64,000 bases of DNA from NCBI RefSeq assembly GCF_001510655.1, contig NZ_LMVC01000005.1:325510-389509 (forward strand), given 5' to 3'. This document shows, piece after piece, positions 7,770 to 15,801 of the stretch. The notes under the pieces were generated by a model. It was not told the origin of the DNA, searched no databases, and was given only the letters and a program-made list of their open reading frames with translations. Numbering within the stretch: position 1 is the stretch's first letter; the number at the start of each line of letters is the position of its first letter. The position numbers and the translations under genes were made by a program. This stretch comes from Fictibacillus sp. FJAT-27399 (lineage in GTDB: Bacteria; Bacillota; Bacilli; Bacillales; Fictibacillaceae).

Positions 7770-8387
7770 TTAATTTGATATCATTTGATCAATATACTTC
7801 TTAATCGCCTCTACATTCCCCGACACTTCTTTTTCTCTATTCTCATCTTTTTTTATTTTTGCCAGTGCTTTTTCGAGAATTTCTTGTTCTAAAGCCTGGG
7901 GGATGACGACAACTCCATTTGCATCCCCAACGATGATATCACCAGGATTCACAGCTGTTCCGCCACAGGAAATCGAAATATTGATCTCCCCAGCCCCAAC
8001 TTTTGCGCTCGATGCAACGGCTGCGCCTCTTGCGAACACAGGGAAATTCAGCTTCTTGATGTCAATAATATCCCGGATGACACCGTCGACCACGAAAGCA
8101 TGCGCGCCGAGAGTTTGCGCCATTCCAATAATGAAATCGCCGGCAATAGCCCTATATTCGTCTCCTTTTGTATCGATGACGAGTACCTGACCAGGTTTAG
8201 TTTCACGGATTGCTTTGAGAAGTACCAGATTATCCCCGACAGGAATCTTCACGGTCAGTGCTCTTCCCGCCATCCTATAGCCTTCTTCAAGGGGCTTAAT
8301 CGCTGGATCCATATTGTTGAGACCATTCATACAATCTGAAATACAGGTGGTAGGAATATTCATAAATGCCTTCATGATCGGTTCCAT
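7770..8387 (-). CDS. RraA-family protein (HMG/CHA aldolase-like)
   Basis: A 205-residue member of the RraA/dimethylmenaquinone methyltransferase-like fold. The diagnostic stretch is present: GDFIIGMAQTLGAHAFVVDG followed by VIRD at residues 83-106, with Arg105 and Asp106 matching the substrate-binding Arg and metal-ligand Asp of 4-hydroxy-4-methyl-2-oxoglutarate aldolases. The rest (NPGDIIVGDANGVVVIP) is typical of the fold. AAGGAG 6 nt before the ATG at 8387 fixes this start over a longer reading at 8420. The family includes aldolases/decarboxylases of oxaloacetate-like acids and RNase E inhibitors. Firmicutes of this type normally lack RNase E, so the enzymatic role is likelier. No pathway genes adjoin it. 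Confidence 0.8.
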   Translation of the reverse strand: MEPIMKAFMNIPTTCISDCMNGLNNMDPAIKPLEEGYRMAGRALTVKIPVGDNLVLLKAIRETKPGQVLVIDTKGDEYRAIAGDFIIGMAQTLGAHAFVVDGVIRDIIDIKKLNFPVFARGAAVASSAKVGAGEINISISCGGTAVNPGDIIVGDANGVVVIPQALEQEILEKALAKIKKDENREKEVSGNVEAIKKYIDQMISN

Positions 8388-8520
8388 AACCTTCTCCTTC
8401 TTCTGACCTATTTCCTTCATTATATGGTTTTATCAAATATGTTTAAATATTGAAAAAATTATAGATAGTTATAAGAGAAGTTTATGGACCACACTAAGTG
8501 ATATATCAAACAGAGTATGA

Positions 8521-9183
8521 TCATGGCGTAAACAGTTTCCACTGCCCTTCGGATACCACTTCGACCGCTCCATCGATCACTTTGATGGCGGTCTGATCAT
8601 CCATGGCATACGCCGGCCCTTGAATCCCGGCTGCCCATTTCTCTGCGTTAGCCATCGTGTTATATGGCAGCATCTCGTGCTCCAGATGCGGGAACATCGC
8701 AAAATCCACCAGATTCAGCCCTTCATCGCCTCCGCTGGGTGGAGTCCAGCCAACGAAGAATTCTCCGATGTTTGGTGCCATCACCATGCTACCTGCACTC
8801 AATCCGACATAGACTGAATTCAACGACGGCAAGAGGTCTGCCAGTCCGGACTGCTTCATCCAGTAACTCAAATACAATGGGTCACCGCCATCCACCAACA
8901 AAACGTCAATCTCCTTCACCATCGGAACCCAATGCTCTTTACCGAGGCTCGGCAGCGCCGAGAGTTCTAGCACCCCAAGCGACTTCCAGCCCACTTCACA
9001 CATCGGTGCTCCAGATTTTCCATTCAAGAACTTCCATGCGTTCCATGCACCACTGGGTATGGCGTACACCGCCGTAGGTATACAGAGAGCGGTGGACTCT
9101 TCAATCGGCTTGCCCAGCATGTCAACCAGCGCGTCACGAATGCTTTTGTTACTGATGCCTCCAGATGTAAGCAGAAGTTTCAT
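8521..9183 (-). CDS. Peptidase S51 family protein (dipeptidase E-like)
   Basis: A 220-residue serine hydrolase of the S51 family (dipeptidase E, cyanophycinase and relatives). MKLLLTSGG opens the Rossmann-like fold. LLVDGGDPLYL (residues 96-105) is the oxyanion-side motif, and Ser129 in GLSAGS is the nucleophile of the family's nucleophile-elbow motif. His166 and His169 (FPHLEHE) lie where the catalytic His is expected. The ATG at 9183 follows AAGG and GGAG; an upstream reading adds a basic, low-complexity segment and is not favoured. The expected function is cytoplasmic hydrolysis of Asp-X dipeptides or related amides. It has no operon partner. Confidence 0.8.
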   Translation of the reverse strand: MKLLLTSGGISNKSIRDALVDMLGKPIEESTALCIPTAVYAIPSGAWNAWKFLNGKSGAPMCEVGWKSLGVLELSALPSLGKEHWVPMVKEIDVLLVDGGDPLYLSYWMKQSGLADLLPSLNSVYVGLSAGSMVMAPNIGEFFVGWTPPSGGDEGLNLVDFAMFPHLEHEMLPYNTMANAEKWAAGIQGPAYAMDDQTAIKVIDGAVEVVSEGQWKLFTP

Positions 9184-9460
9184 TACCTTCAACTCCTCGT
9201 CTTTTTGAGTATCTGACGTTTGCTTCTTCTGACTGCTTAAAATGTGTATGCGGACTCTAACACGGACAGCTTTGCCTGATACAAGAATCAAACCGGCCCG
9301 AAATGGCTGTTGTTATCTTAATGTTTATATGAGGGTGCAGCCTGAGTCAAGAGAAAATTAAGCAGGTATTGAAATGGTTCATCTTGAAATGTAAGTTAGC
9401 CAGAACACATGCCGCAAATGTATTTTGTTTTGACCAAGACTAAATTGGAGGGAATAGCAA

Positions 9461-9955
9461 ATGGAAGCAAAGACGCTTTTATTAGAGCAATGGGCAAGCT
9501 GCTTGGATCAAGAAGAATGGTTTCCGCCGCTTGAAAAAGTGCTGGAGGATATCACTTTTGAACAGGCACTTTGGAAACCAGCGGATGAGGATATGAACTC
9601 CATTTGGGAACTGGTTTGCCACTTGCTTTTCTATGAAAAAAGATATCTGTTGCGATTTCTCGGGGAAACAGAGAATGAACCGCAGGCAGAAAATAATAAA
9701 GCTACATTCCGACTACCGGCTGAGACGATGGAAAATTGGGAGAAAACCAAAGAAGAATACTTTTATGTTCATCGTGAACTTGAAAAAACACTGGCAAAAT
9801 CAGAACATGCAGATATGTATAGGCAGGTCCCGGGAGAAGATCATCCATTAGTGCTTGAAATGAAGAGTTTAGCCATGCACGGCGCATATCATATCGGTCA
9901 AGTTGTGCTCCTCAGTAAATTGCAAGGCGCTTGGGGAGGAAAACGCAGCTTCTAA
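9461..9955 (+). CDS. DinB family metal-dependent protein
   Basis: A 164-residue four-helix-bundle protein of the DinB/YfiT superfamily. The metal triad is visible: His54 in LVCHLLFYEKRYL, and His140 and His144 in MHGAYHIGQ, the signature HxxxH near the C-terminus. Family members include bacillithiol and other thiol transferases as well as uncharacterised damage-inducible proteins. A paralogue lies at 37314-37802. The ribosome binding site is GGAGGG, 8 nt before ATG. It is a single-gene unit followed by a terminator. Substrate unknown. Confidence 0.82.
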   Translation: MEAKTLLLEQWASCLDQEEWFPPLEKVLEDITFEQALWKPADEDMNSIWELVCHLLFYEKRYLLRFLGETENEPQAENNKATFRLPAETMENWEKTKEEYFYVHRELEKTLAKSEHADMYRQVPGEDHPLVLEMKSLAMHGAYHIGQVVLLSKLQGAWGGKRSF

Positions 9956-10066
9956 ATAAGCTATATCAGTAAAGAATTATCCTCAACGCTTGGATCAGAA
10001 GCAGGGAGCTGTCAAAGAAGTACCTTTGAAGCTCTTGAAAGTGTTGCTTTGTGTGCCGGGCTAAAA

Positions 10067-10092
10067 CCAAACCCTGTTGTCAGGGTTTTTAA
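10067..10092 (+). terminator. Terminator after the DinB gene
   Basis: AAACCCTG-TTGT-CAGGGTTTTT is a compact stem-loop with a T run, about 110 nt after the stop codon. Confidence 0.75.
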
Positions 10093-10159
10093 TTTTGGCT
10101 CCTTTAATTATAAGGCTCTTTTTATAAAGATTTTTTCTTTCAACTCTGCTCCAACGTGA

Positions 10160-11218
10160 CTAAACACTAACAAGATTTAACAAAGGTTTTAGGGCATAAT
10201 AAATTTCACCAATTATACCTTTTAATTGATGGACTCCCAAATCTGTATTAGTCATTATGATTAAACCGTTTCCTAAATGAGGATAGGCTGCCATCATACA
10301 TTGAAATCCTAATCCCCATCCCAGTGATGAAATTTCAATTTCTTCTTCTGAACCATCCAAAAACACCCCAAGTCCAGTCCAGCTTTTACACCCCTGTGAG
10401 CTGATCATGTCTTTTACTTTATTTGCAGAAATTCCAATCCTGCTTTTATTATGGAGTGCATTCATTAATTCAAGAAGTAATTGAGATAAGTCTGAAGTAG
10501 TTGTCCATAGTCCTGAGGCTGCGGGATAAGGATATATTGGATACTTCCCATCTACTAATTCACTTTCTTTGTTATGACCAGAAGAAAAATCCGCATCTAT
10601 CTCTTCAGACATATTTTGTATAAATGTGCTATTTGTCATTTTTAGTGGTTGAAATATTAGTTCTTTAACAACTTTTTTAAAAGGTTTCCCAGTCACATCT
10701 TCAATGAGCTGCTGTATAATACAAAATCCTGCATCTGAATATTGAAAGTCGCTCCCTGGTTTATACTTAATTTCAATAGGTGCTTTACAATATGGTGTAG
10801 TTCCTTCTAATATTTCTGCTATTGAAGGGATCCCTGTATTAGGGGTTAGTTCCATAAAACTTTCTTCAGGATCCATAACTCCAGATTGATGGCTCAGCAA
10901 GTGCCGTAATGTTATTCCTTTTTTGTCGGCCAAATTATTATAGGGGACTTTCCACGATTTTAATCTTTTGTTAACATCCTCATCCAAATCGAGAATACCT
11001 TCTTCTGTTAACTTCAAAACGAGTAATGCTGTTAAAAACTTACTGATTGAACAAGCATTAAAAATAGAATTATTGTTCACTTTTTTGTTGGTTCCCACTT
11101 CTAGCAAACCGTAATTTTCAATTCGGCTAATTTGACCACTATTGATTAAAGAAACGCTTAGACCAATAACATTATGATGCTTCATGCAATCTTTAATATT
11201 TATATGTGATTGAAGCAT
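10160..11218 (-). CDS. Serine hydrolase of the beta-lactamase/class C (PBP4*-like) family
   Basis: A 352-residue protein with the penicillin-binding/class C fold. The nucleophile motif SxxK is at Ser57-Lys60 (ACSISKFL), the second motif is YSD at 160-162 (FQYSDAGF, in place of YxN), and HLLSHQSGV is the usual conserved loop of esterase/DD-peptidase-like members. No signal peptide is seen, so it is probably cytoplasmic. The family hydrolyses esters, amides or D-amino peptides, and true beta-lactamase activity is not implied. The gene is clearly more AT-rich than its surroundings and is flanked by AT-rich non-coding sequence, which suggests it arrived by transfer. Substrate unknown. Confidence 0.78.
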   Translation of the reverse strand: MLQSHINIKDCMKHHNVIGLSVSLINSGQISRIENYGLLEVGTNKKVNNNSIFNACSISKFLTALLVLKLTEEGILDLDEDVNKRLKSWKVPYNNLADKKGITLRHLLSHQSGVMDPEESFMELTPNTGIPSIAEILEGTTPYCKAPIEIKYKPGSDFQYSDAGFCIIQQLIEDVTGKPFKKVVKELIFQPLKMTNSTFIQNMSEEIDADFSSGHNKESELVDGKYPIYPYPAASGLWTTTSDLSQLLLELMNALHNKSRIGISANKVKDMISSQGCKSWTGLGVFLDGSEEEIEISSLGWGLGFQCMMAAYPHLGNGLIIMTNTDLGVHQLKGIIGEIYYALKPLLNLVSV

Positions 11219-11582
11219 AAACCCTCCCGCTTTTTATAACATCAATACCACAACTTAAATGTCACTTTTCTTAATCTTTCATAAGTACCACTGGTAGAGA
11301 ATATGCAGTTATTAATAACCATTTTGCTTACCGCTGTTTTATCTTTACGGAATATGATTACACCCAGGAATCGAAGCCAACTCAATATTAGTCGAAATGT
11401 TTTTTTACTAAAATTTTTATGTAAAAAATAGAAGATTTTATTATTGAACTTTATGTACGCTCTTCCCTACCGCGAAGAATTATCCATATTATACCATTTG
11501 CGATGGGTTTTGTTTCTAATACTTAATATTTCTTTTTAAAGAACCTATTTTCTATATTTATTAACCTTTCTTCAAGAAACAA
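11219..11582. other. AT-rich intergenic stretch without recognised content
   Basis: Between the serine hydrolase start and the rlmCD terminator lie about 360 bp of AT-rich sequence. I found no ORF with a ribosome binding site, no convincing hairpin and no repeat shared with the rest of the window. It may hold the promoter for the serine hydrolase. Confidence 0.5.
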
Positions 11583-11585
11583 AAA

Positions 11586-11612
11586 AGGCAACTCCCTTAA
11601 GGGTTAGTTGCC
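11586..11612 (-). terminator. rlmCD terminator overlapping its stop codon
   Basis: On the minus strand GGCAACTAACCC pairs with GGGAGTTGCC and is followed by TTTTTT. The TAA stop codon of rlmCD (11604-11606) lies inside the left arm. Confidence 0.8.
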
Positions 11613-12986
11613 TTCTTTCAATATTATCTGTGCTACGCACTCAACATGCGTCGTCTGCGGAAACATATCCACCGGCTGTACTTCAGTCGTTTTAAATCCA
11701 CCGTCTTCCAGAATCCTTAAATCCCTCGCCAGTGTGGATGGATTACAGCTTACATAGACCACTCGCTTTGGCTTCATTTCGATAATGGTTTGAAGCAGGG
11801 CTTCGTCACAGCCTTTTCTCGGCGGGTCGACGACAATGACGTCTGGTGTGATGCCTTGTTCTTTCCATTTTGGAATGACGACTTCGGATTCACCGACCGC
11901 AAACTCGGCGTTGTCCATCCCGTTCAGTTCGGCGTTTCGGCGTGCGTCTTCGATGGCTTCCGGTACGATTTCTACGCCGTATACCTTTTTCGCTTTTTGC
12001 GCCAGGAAGAGCGAGATCGTTCCGATGCCGCAATAGGCGTCAATGACGGTTTCGCCTCCTGTCAGCTCCGCGTATTTGAGGGCCTGATCATACAGGACCT
12101 TCGTTTGCTCTGGGTTGATCTGATAGAACGAGCGGGCGGAGATGGCGAATTTGATATCGCCGATGTAATCGTAAATGTATTCTGAGCCCCAAAGAACTTT
12201 CGTTTCGTCACCGAAAATGACGTTTGTACGCCGTGTGTTCACGTTTTGCACGACCGACTTGATCTGTGGAATCGTTGATACGATATCATCCACAATTCTG
12301 TTGCGGTTCGGCAGTTCTTTTCCGTTCGTCACGAGAACAATCATCAGCTCGTTCGTCGTTTTCCCATAACGTGCGATGATGTGGCGGATGATGCCTTTAT
12401 GGCGCTTCTCTTCATACGGTGGGATGCCGTACTTATTCAGGATGTCTTTGACCGCCTGAATAGCTTCATCGGCCGTATCACCTGTAATGATGCAGCTGTC
12501 CATCTCCACGATTTCATGGCTTCGCTTTTGATAGAAGCCTGTGATGAGACGGCCTTCTCGTTCGCCCACAGGCACCTGGGCTTTGTTGCGATAACGCCAT
12601 GGCTCGTCCCCCATGCCAAGTGTTGGAAGCACCGGCACGTTTTCCAGTTTTCCGATTCGCTGGAGCACGTCCTCGACCTGCTTGCGTTTGAACTCCAGCT
12701 GGCCATCATATGATAAATGCTGAAGCTGGCAGCCTCCACACCATTTATAGATCGGGCATGGCGGTTCAACACGCTGCCCGCTTTCTTCGGTTAGTTCCAT
12801 CAATCGGCCAAAGCCGTATCCTTTTTTCACGTTAACGACCTTTATCTTGGCTTTCTCGCCTGGCAGGCCGTTCGGTACAAACAGCGGAAATCCATCGACC
12901 TTAGCCACTCCGGCTCCATCATGGGTCAGATCCACGAATTCCGCATCTATGATTTCATTTTTTGAAACCGGCACATTTGCCGTCAT
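11604..12986 (-). CDS. rlmCD: 23S rRNA (uracil-C5)-methyltransferase RlmCD
   Basis: A 460-residue SAM-dependent RNA m5U methyltransferase. A TRAM domain covers about residues 10-65. Three Cys of the iron-sulphur motif are visible at 77, 83 and 86 ([10 protein letters not shown]), with the fourth in MDSC at about 165. The SAM-binding motif is [14 protein letters not shown], and the catalytic Cys lies in [13 protein letters not shown] near residue 415. The B. subtilis homologue YefA (RlmCD) methylates U747 and U1939 of 23S rRNA and sits beside yerQ (dgkB), as here. The ATG at 12986 is preceded by AGGAACG-type sequence. A candidate operator pair and a folded element lie upstream. Confidence 0.93.
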   Translation of the reverse strand: MTANVPVSKNEIIDAEFVDLTHDGAGVAKVDGFPLFVPNGLPGEKAKIKVVNVKKGYGFGRLMELTEESGQRVEPPCPIYKWCGGCQLQHLSYDGQLEFKRKQVEDVLQRIGKLENVPVLPTLGMGDEPWRYRNKAQVPVGEREGRLITGFYQKRSHEIVEMDSCIITGDTADEAIQAVKDILNKYGIPPYEEKRHKGIIRHIIARYGKTTNELMIVLVTNGKELPNRNRIVDDIVSTIPQIKSVVQNVNTRRTNVIFGDETKVLWGSEYIYDYIGDIKFAISARSFYQINPEQTKVLYDQALKYAELTGGETVIDAYCGIGTISLFLAQKAKKVYGVEIVPEAIEDARRNAELNGMDNAEFAVGESEVVIPKWKEQGITPDVIVVDPPRKGCDEALLQTIIEMKPKRVVYVSCNPSTLARDLRILEDGGFKTTEVQPVDMFPQTTHVECVAQIILKEGN

Positions 12987-13043
12987 TAGACATCGTTCCT
13001 TTATGTTCTGTTCTTTCCTGATTGTAGCACAACTCTTCTCTTG

Positions 13044-13075
13044 TTAAACGATCGTTTAATTAAACAGTCGTTTAA
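13044..13075. promoter_or_regulatory. Tandem 16-bp palindromes upstream of rlmCD (possible operators)
   Basis: TTAAACGATCGTTTAA (13044-13059, perfect palindrome) is immediately followed by TTAAACAGTCGTTTAA (13060-13075, one mismatched pair). They lie 58-89 bp upstream of the rlmCD start, just upstream of a plausible -10 (TACAAT on the minus strand). The spacing and symmetry resemble TetR-family operators. No regulator is assigned. Confidence 0.5.
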
Positions 13076-13162
13076 TTTAAACATTAGTTTGAGTCCTCTT
13101 CCAATTACTCATCGCAAACTGATGCCTGAAAGAGACGACAAATCTTTTTCTTCTATATAGAC

Positions 13163-13286
13163 TGGAATGGGACCCTGGCGAAGTATGAGCCAGGAGATTT
13201 GTGAAGCAAATGACCAGCCGAGTTATGAACCGTAACTAAGCTCGCTTAGTTAAAGGATCACAACTCCAAGCTGGTCACCCATTCCA
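13163..13286. ncRNA. Candidate structured RNA or repeat between dgkB and rlmCD
   Basis: Base pairing can be followed by eye. P1 is 13163-13171 with 13278-13286 (9 bp). P2 is 13174-13179 with 13189-13194. P3 is 13197-13201 with 13207-13211. P4 is 13212-13218 with 13270-13276 (7 bp). P5 is 13220-13224 with 13262-13266. P6 is 13233-13240 with 13245-13252 (8 bp, CTCG loop). All pairs are Watson-Crick and nested, closing a junction of P1, P2, P3 and P4. There is no ORF, and neither strand has a terminator directly after P1. On the minus strand it would lie in the dgkB 3' region/rlmCD leader. I cannot name an RNA family; a dispersed structured repeat is the alternative. Confidence 0.6.
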
Positions 13287-13347
13287 TACCCGCAAATCCC
13301 TTCCGCTCTAGCAAGAGTATACCCACATCACTCTCCCGCTAACGGAC

Positions 13348-13373
13348 AAAAAGAAAAGATGGGGCTCATCTTT
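13348..13373 (-). terminator. dgkB terminator overlapping its stop codon
   Basis: On the minus strand AAAGATG-AGCCC-CATCTTT is followed by TCTTTTTG. The dgkB stop codon is at the base of the stem. Confidence 0.7.
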
Positions 13374-14289
13374 AAGCCTCATCCTCTGTTAGTTTCACGC
13401 GCTCTTTTGGCACGAGCATCTGGAAGTGGTGGCGAAGGTTCACAAATTCGCCCGGCAAGAGTCCGCCGAATTCACCGTCCAGGTTGAGCTGCATTTTATC
13501 GGTTGGCCGTACTTTGATCCGGTTCGCTTTCGTGTAGATGATATGATCATCATTGATATGATCGCCTTTTAGCGCCATGGACGCGATACGGACAAATTCA
13601 GCCAGATTCGTTTTCTTCAATATAATAAGGTCAAACATGCCGTCGTTGAACTCGGACGTCGGCGCGAGTTTTTCAAAACCGCCGATGGAGTTCGTGTTGG
13701 CCACGAGGAACAGCATGATCTCGCCCTGGAACAGCTTGCCGTCATACTCGATCTCAACGTACGTCGGACGGATGGACGGAAGCATCTCGATGCCTTTGAG
13801 GAAATAGGCGAGCTGCCCGATCATCGTCTTCAGCTTGCTCGGCACTTCATACGTCAGCTCGGTAATACGGCCTCCGCCTGCAATGTTGATGAAGAACTTA
13901 TCGTTCACTTTTCCGATGTCGACCGGCATTTCCGATCCCTGACAAAGAACATCACACGCGCCTTCAATCGTTCGTGGCACGCCAAGGGCACGGGCAAAGT
14001 CGTTCGTTGTTCCCGCCGGAATGAGTCCGAGCTTCGGACGGTGTTCAAGATCGGCAAGACCGTTGACTACCTCATAGATGGTTCCGTCCCCGCCGGCTGC
14101 GATGACAAGGTCAAAGCCGCGTTCACCTGCGAGCCTGGCTGCACGGGTCGCACTGCCTTCCTCCGGTGTCGTTGCATGGGTGGACGTTTCGTAGCCTGCA
14201 ATTTCAAGCCGCTCTAAAATATAAGGAAGCTGCTTCTTGATCGCTTCTCTTCCTGATGTTGGATTGTATATTAATCGTGCTCGTTTCAT
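13372..14289 (-). CDS. dgkB: Diacylglycerol kinase DgkB
   Basis: A 305-residue soluble lipid kinase of the DAGK_cat family, which phosphorylates diacylglycerol to phosphatidic acid and so recycles the DAG left by lipoteichoic acid synthesis. The ATP-binding GGDGT motif is at 66-70, preceded by a YNPTSGR nucleotide loop at 8-14. PAGTTNDFARALG follows, as in B. subtilis DgkB (YerQ). ATG 14289 is chosen because AGG lies 8 nt upstream; the GTG at 14298 overlaps that site. It lies upstream of rlmCD as in B. subtilis, but a 385-bp gap with its own terminator and a folded element separates them here. Confidence 0.93.
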   Translation of the reverse strand: MKRARLIYNPTSGREAIKKQLPYILERLEIAGYETSTHATTPEEGSATRAARLAGERGFDLVIAAGGDGTIYEVVNGLADLEHRPKLGLIPAGTTNDFARALGVPRTIEGACDVLCQGSEMPVDIGKVNDKFFINIAGGGRITELTYEVPSKLKTMIGQLAYFLKGIEMLPSIRPTYVEIEYDGKLFQGEIMLFLVANTNSIGGFEKLAPTSEFNDGMFDLIILKKTNLAEFVRIASMALKGDHINDDHIIYTKANRIKVRPTDKMQLNLDGEFGGLLPGEFVNLRHHFQMLVPKERVKLTEDEA

Positions 14290-14350
14290 ACTTTTCACCT
14301 GTTTTATTTTCTATTGGTTTGCTTATAAACATTTATACGCTCTAACCAGA

Positions 14351-14376
14351 AAAAACAGCCCGAATTTGGACTGTTT
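14351..14376 (-). terminator. Terminator of the SMR efflux operon
   Basis: On the minus strand AACAGTCC-(6 nt)-GGGCTGTT (8 bp including one G-T) is followed by TTTTT. It lies after the second SMR gene and before dgkB. Confidence 0.7.
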
Positions 14377-14437
14377 ATTACCAACTCTTATTATAGTGAT
14401 TCCCCATAAAAAAAGCAAAACTCAAAAAAGGAAATTT

Positions 14438-14752
14438 TTATGAAATTACTTTCAGACCAATGGCCGCGCTCAGCACCATCGCCATAAATAAAATCCGTTT
14501 CCAGTCCCGCGATTCCCCGTACACGAGCATGCCGACAAGCACACCGCCGACCGTACCGATTCCCGTCCATACCGCATAGGCGGTTCCCATGGACAGGGTT
14601 TCCATGGCGAGGGACAGAAGCGAGAAGCTGCAGGCAAATCCGAGTATGAGAAAAAGGAACGTCATAAAGCTTTTCTTCTGGCTCACCTTGTTCAGGCCAA
14701 TGACCCCCAACACTTCAAAGCCACCGGCAAGCACCACATACAGCCAGCCCAT
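14438..14752 (-). CDS. SMR family multidrug efflux subunit, YvdR-like
   Basis: A 104-residue small multidrug resistance protein with four transmembrane helices. Glu13 in the first helix (LAGGFEVLG) is the essential coupling glutamate, and GTAYAVWTGIGTVGGVLVG is the conserved TM3 segment. The start codon overlaps the stop of the preceding SMR gene by one base (TAATG), so translation is coupled, which fits a heterodimeric paired-SMR pump. The neighbour order (TetR, SMR, SMR) matches B. subtilis yvdT-yvdS-yvdR. Likely substrates are quaternary ammonium or guanidinium-type cations; not determined. Confidence 0.88.
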   Translation of the reverse strand: MGWLYVVLAGGFEVLGVIGLNKVSQKKSFMTFLFLILGFACSFSLLSLAMETLSMGTAYAVWTGIGTVGGVLVGMLVYGESRDWKRILFMAMVLSAAIGLKVIS

Positions 14753-15093
14753 TACGCTTCACTCCCTTTCTCTTTCGGTTCTCCCGTTACGGCTTTTAGC
14801 CCCATAACTCCGGCGAGCAAGAGCGCGATGAGTGAAATTTTCGCCCAGCTGACCGGTTCGTCATAGAACAGCATCTCCGCCAGCACGGTTCCTGCGGTTC
14901 CGATACCGGTAAAGACGGCATACACCGTACCGACCGGCAGTTTACCCAGGCATGGGATCATCAGGAAAAAGCTGACGACGATCACAAGTCCGGTTCCGAT
15001 CCATCCCAGAGCAGAATCCGCATGCTTCAGTCCGCTGACCCACAACACCTCCAGAATGCCTCCCATGATGACCAATGTCCAATATCGATTCAT
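14752..15093 (-). CDS. SMR family multidrug efflux subunit, YvdS-like
   Basis: A 113-residue SMR protein with four predicted helices and a charged C-terminal tail (EPKEKGSEA). The coupling residue is Glu15 (MGGILEVLW), and GTVYAVFTGIGTAGTVLAE is the TM3 signature. Together with the next gene it should form an asymmetric heterodimeric antiporter driven by the proton gradient. It lies 13 bp downstream of the TetR gene, in one transcription unit. The ribosome binding site GAGGTG lies 8 nt before the ATG. Confidence 0.88.
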   Translation of the reverse strand: MNRYWTLVIMGGILEVLWVSGLKHADSALGWIGTGLVIVVSFFLMIPCLGKLPVGTVYAVFTGIGTAGTVLAEMLFYDEPVSWAKISLIALLLAGVMGLKAVTGEPKEKGSEA

Positions 15094-15106
15094 TTCTGTT
15101 CACCTC

Positions 15107-15676
15107 TTAGTTGAATAACGCGCGTTCGTACATATACCATGATGCTTCAAGGCGTTCTTCCGCGCTTCCCTCTCCGCCATAGAGCATCTCCACAAACACG
15201 CCGTCCAACAGCGCAATGTACGCTTTAGCCGCCTTCTTGATGTTTAAGTCCTGAAGCCCCGGTTCTTTCGCTTCTTTAAATTCCTGAAGCAGCATACTCT
15301 CCATTTTATCCAGATAGCTGTACACATGATCCATCAGTTGTTCCTCCAAATGTTCTGGGGGAAAAAACGACGTGCGCAGCCAAAATTTTGCCCGCTCATC
15401 CTGCTCGTAGTTTTCCATTTGCAGCTGTAAAAATCCGTACAGCTTCTCTTTAAACGAAAGGCTGCTGTCGTTAAAATAGGCGGTTGCCTTTTCCCATTCG
15501 TGTGCGATCGCCTCTTCTGTCACCGCTAAAAACAATTCATCCTTGTTTTTAAAATGGGCATAGATCGACGGTGTTTTAATTCCAACGTCGGATGCAATTC
15601 CCGATAGAGATGCCCCGCTGTAGCCGTGGTTCGCAAAATGGGCAAGTGCTGCTGCTTTAATTTTATCTGCTGTCAT
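15107..15676 (-). CDS. TetR family repressor of the SMR operon, YvdT-like
   Basis: A 189-residue TetR/AcrR regulator. The N-terminal helix-turn-helix (about residues 8-50) is typical: AALAHFANHGYSGASLSGIA, then VGIKTPSIYAHFKNKDELF. The C-terminal helical domain would bind the inducing compound. It is the first gene of the TetR-SMR-SMR unit and an inverted repeat lies directly in front of it (15686-15705), so autoregulation and drug-induced derepression of the efflux genes are likely. This arrangement matches yvdT-yvdS-yvdR in B. subtilis. Confidence 0.88.
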   Translation of the reverse strand: MTADKIKAAALAHFANHGYSGASLSGIASDVGIKTPSIYAHFKNKDELFLAVTEEAIAHEWEKATAYFNDSSLSFKEKLYGFLQLQMENYEQDERAKFWLRTSFFPPEHLEEQLMDHVYSYLDKMESMLLQEFKEAKEPGLQDLNIKKAAKAYIALLDGVFVEMLYGGEGSAEERLEASWYMYERALFN

Positions 15677-15685
15677 ATCTCATCC

Positions 15686-15705
15686 CCTAACTAATGTTCG
15701 TTAGG
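15686..15705 (-). promoter_or_regulatory. Inverted repeat, probable TetR-type operator
   Basis: CCTAAC-(8 nt)-GTTAGG lies 10-30 bp upstream of the TetR start codon. Position and symmetry fit an autoregulatory operator of the TetR-SMR operon. Confidence 0.6.
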
Positions 15706-15801
15706 TAAATCATCTCACACTCTTCTTCACTTGTCAAAAGAAGAAGGGTTTTATGATGAAAAGCACGAAGTAGAAGGGTGGAAATCTTTGAAGGAGAGAA
15801 T

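Noticed and set aside
13163-13286. tRNA or known riboswitch
   Set aside because: Stem lengths and the absence of an acceptor/anticodon layout exclude tRNA; I could not match the loops to any riboswitch consensus I know, so it is reported as unassigned.
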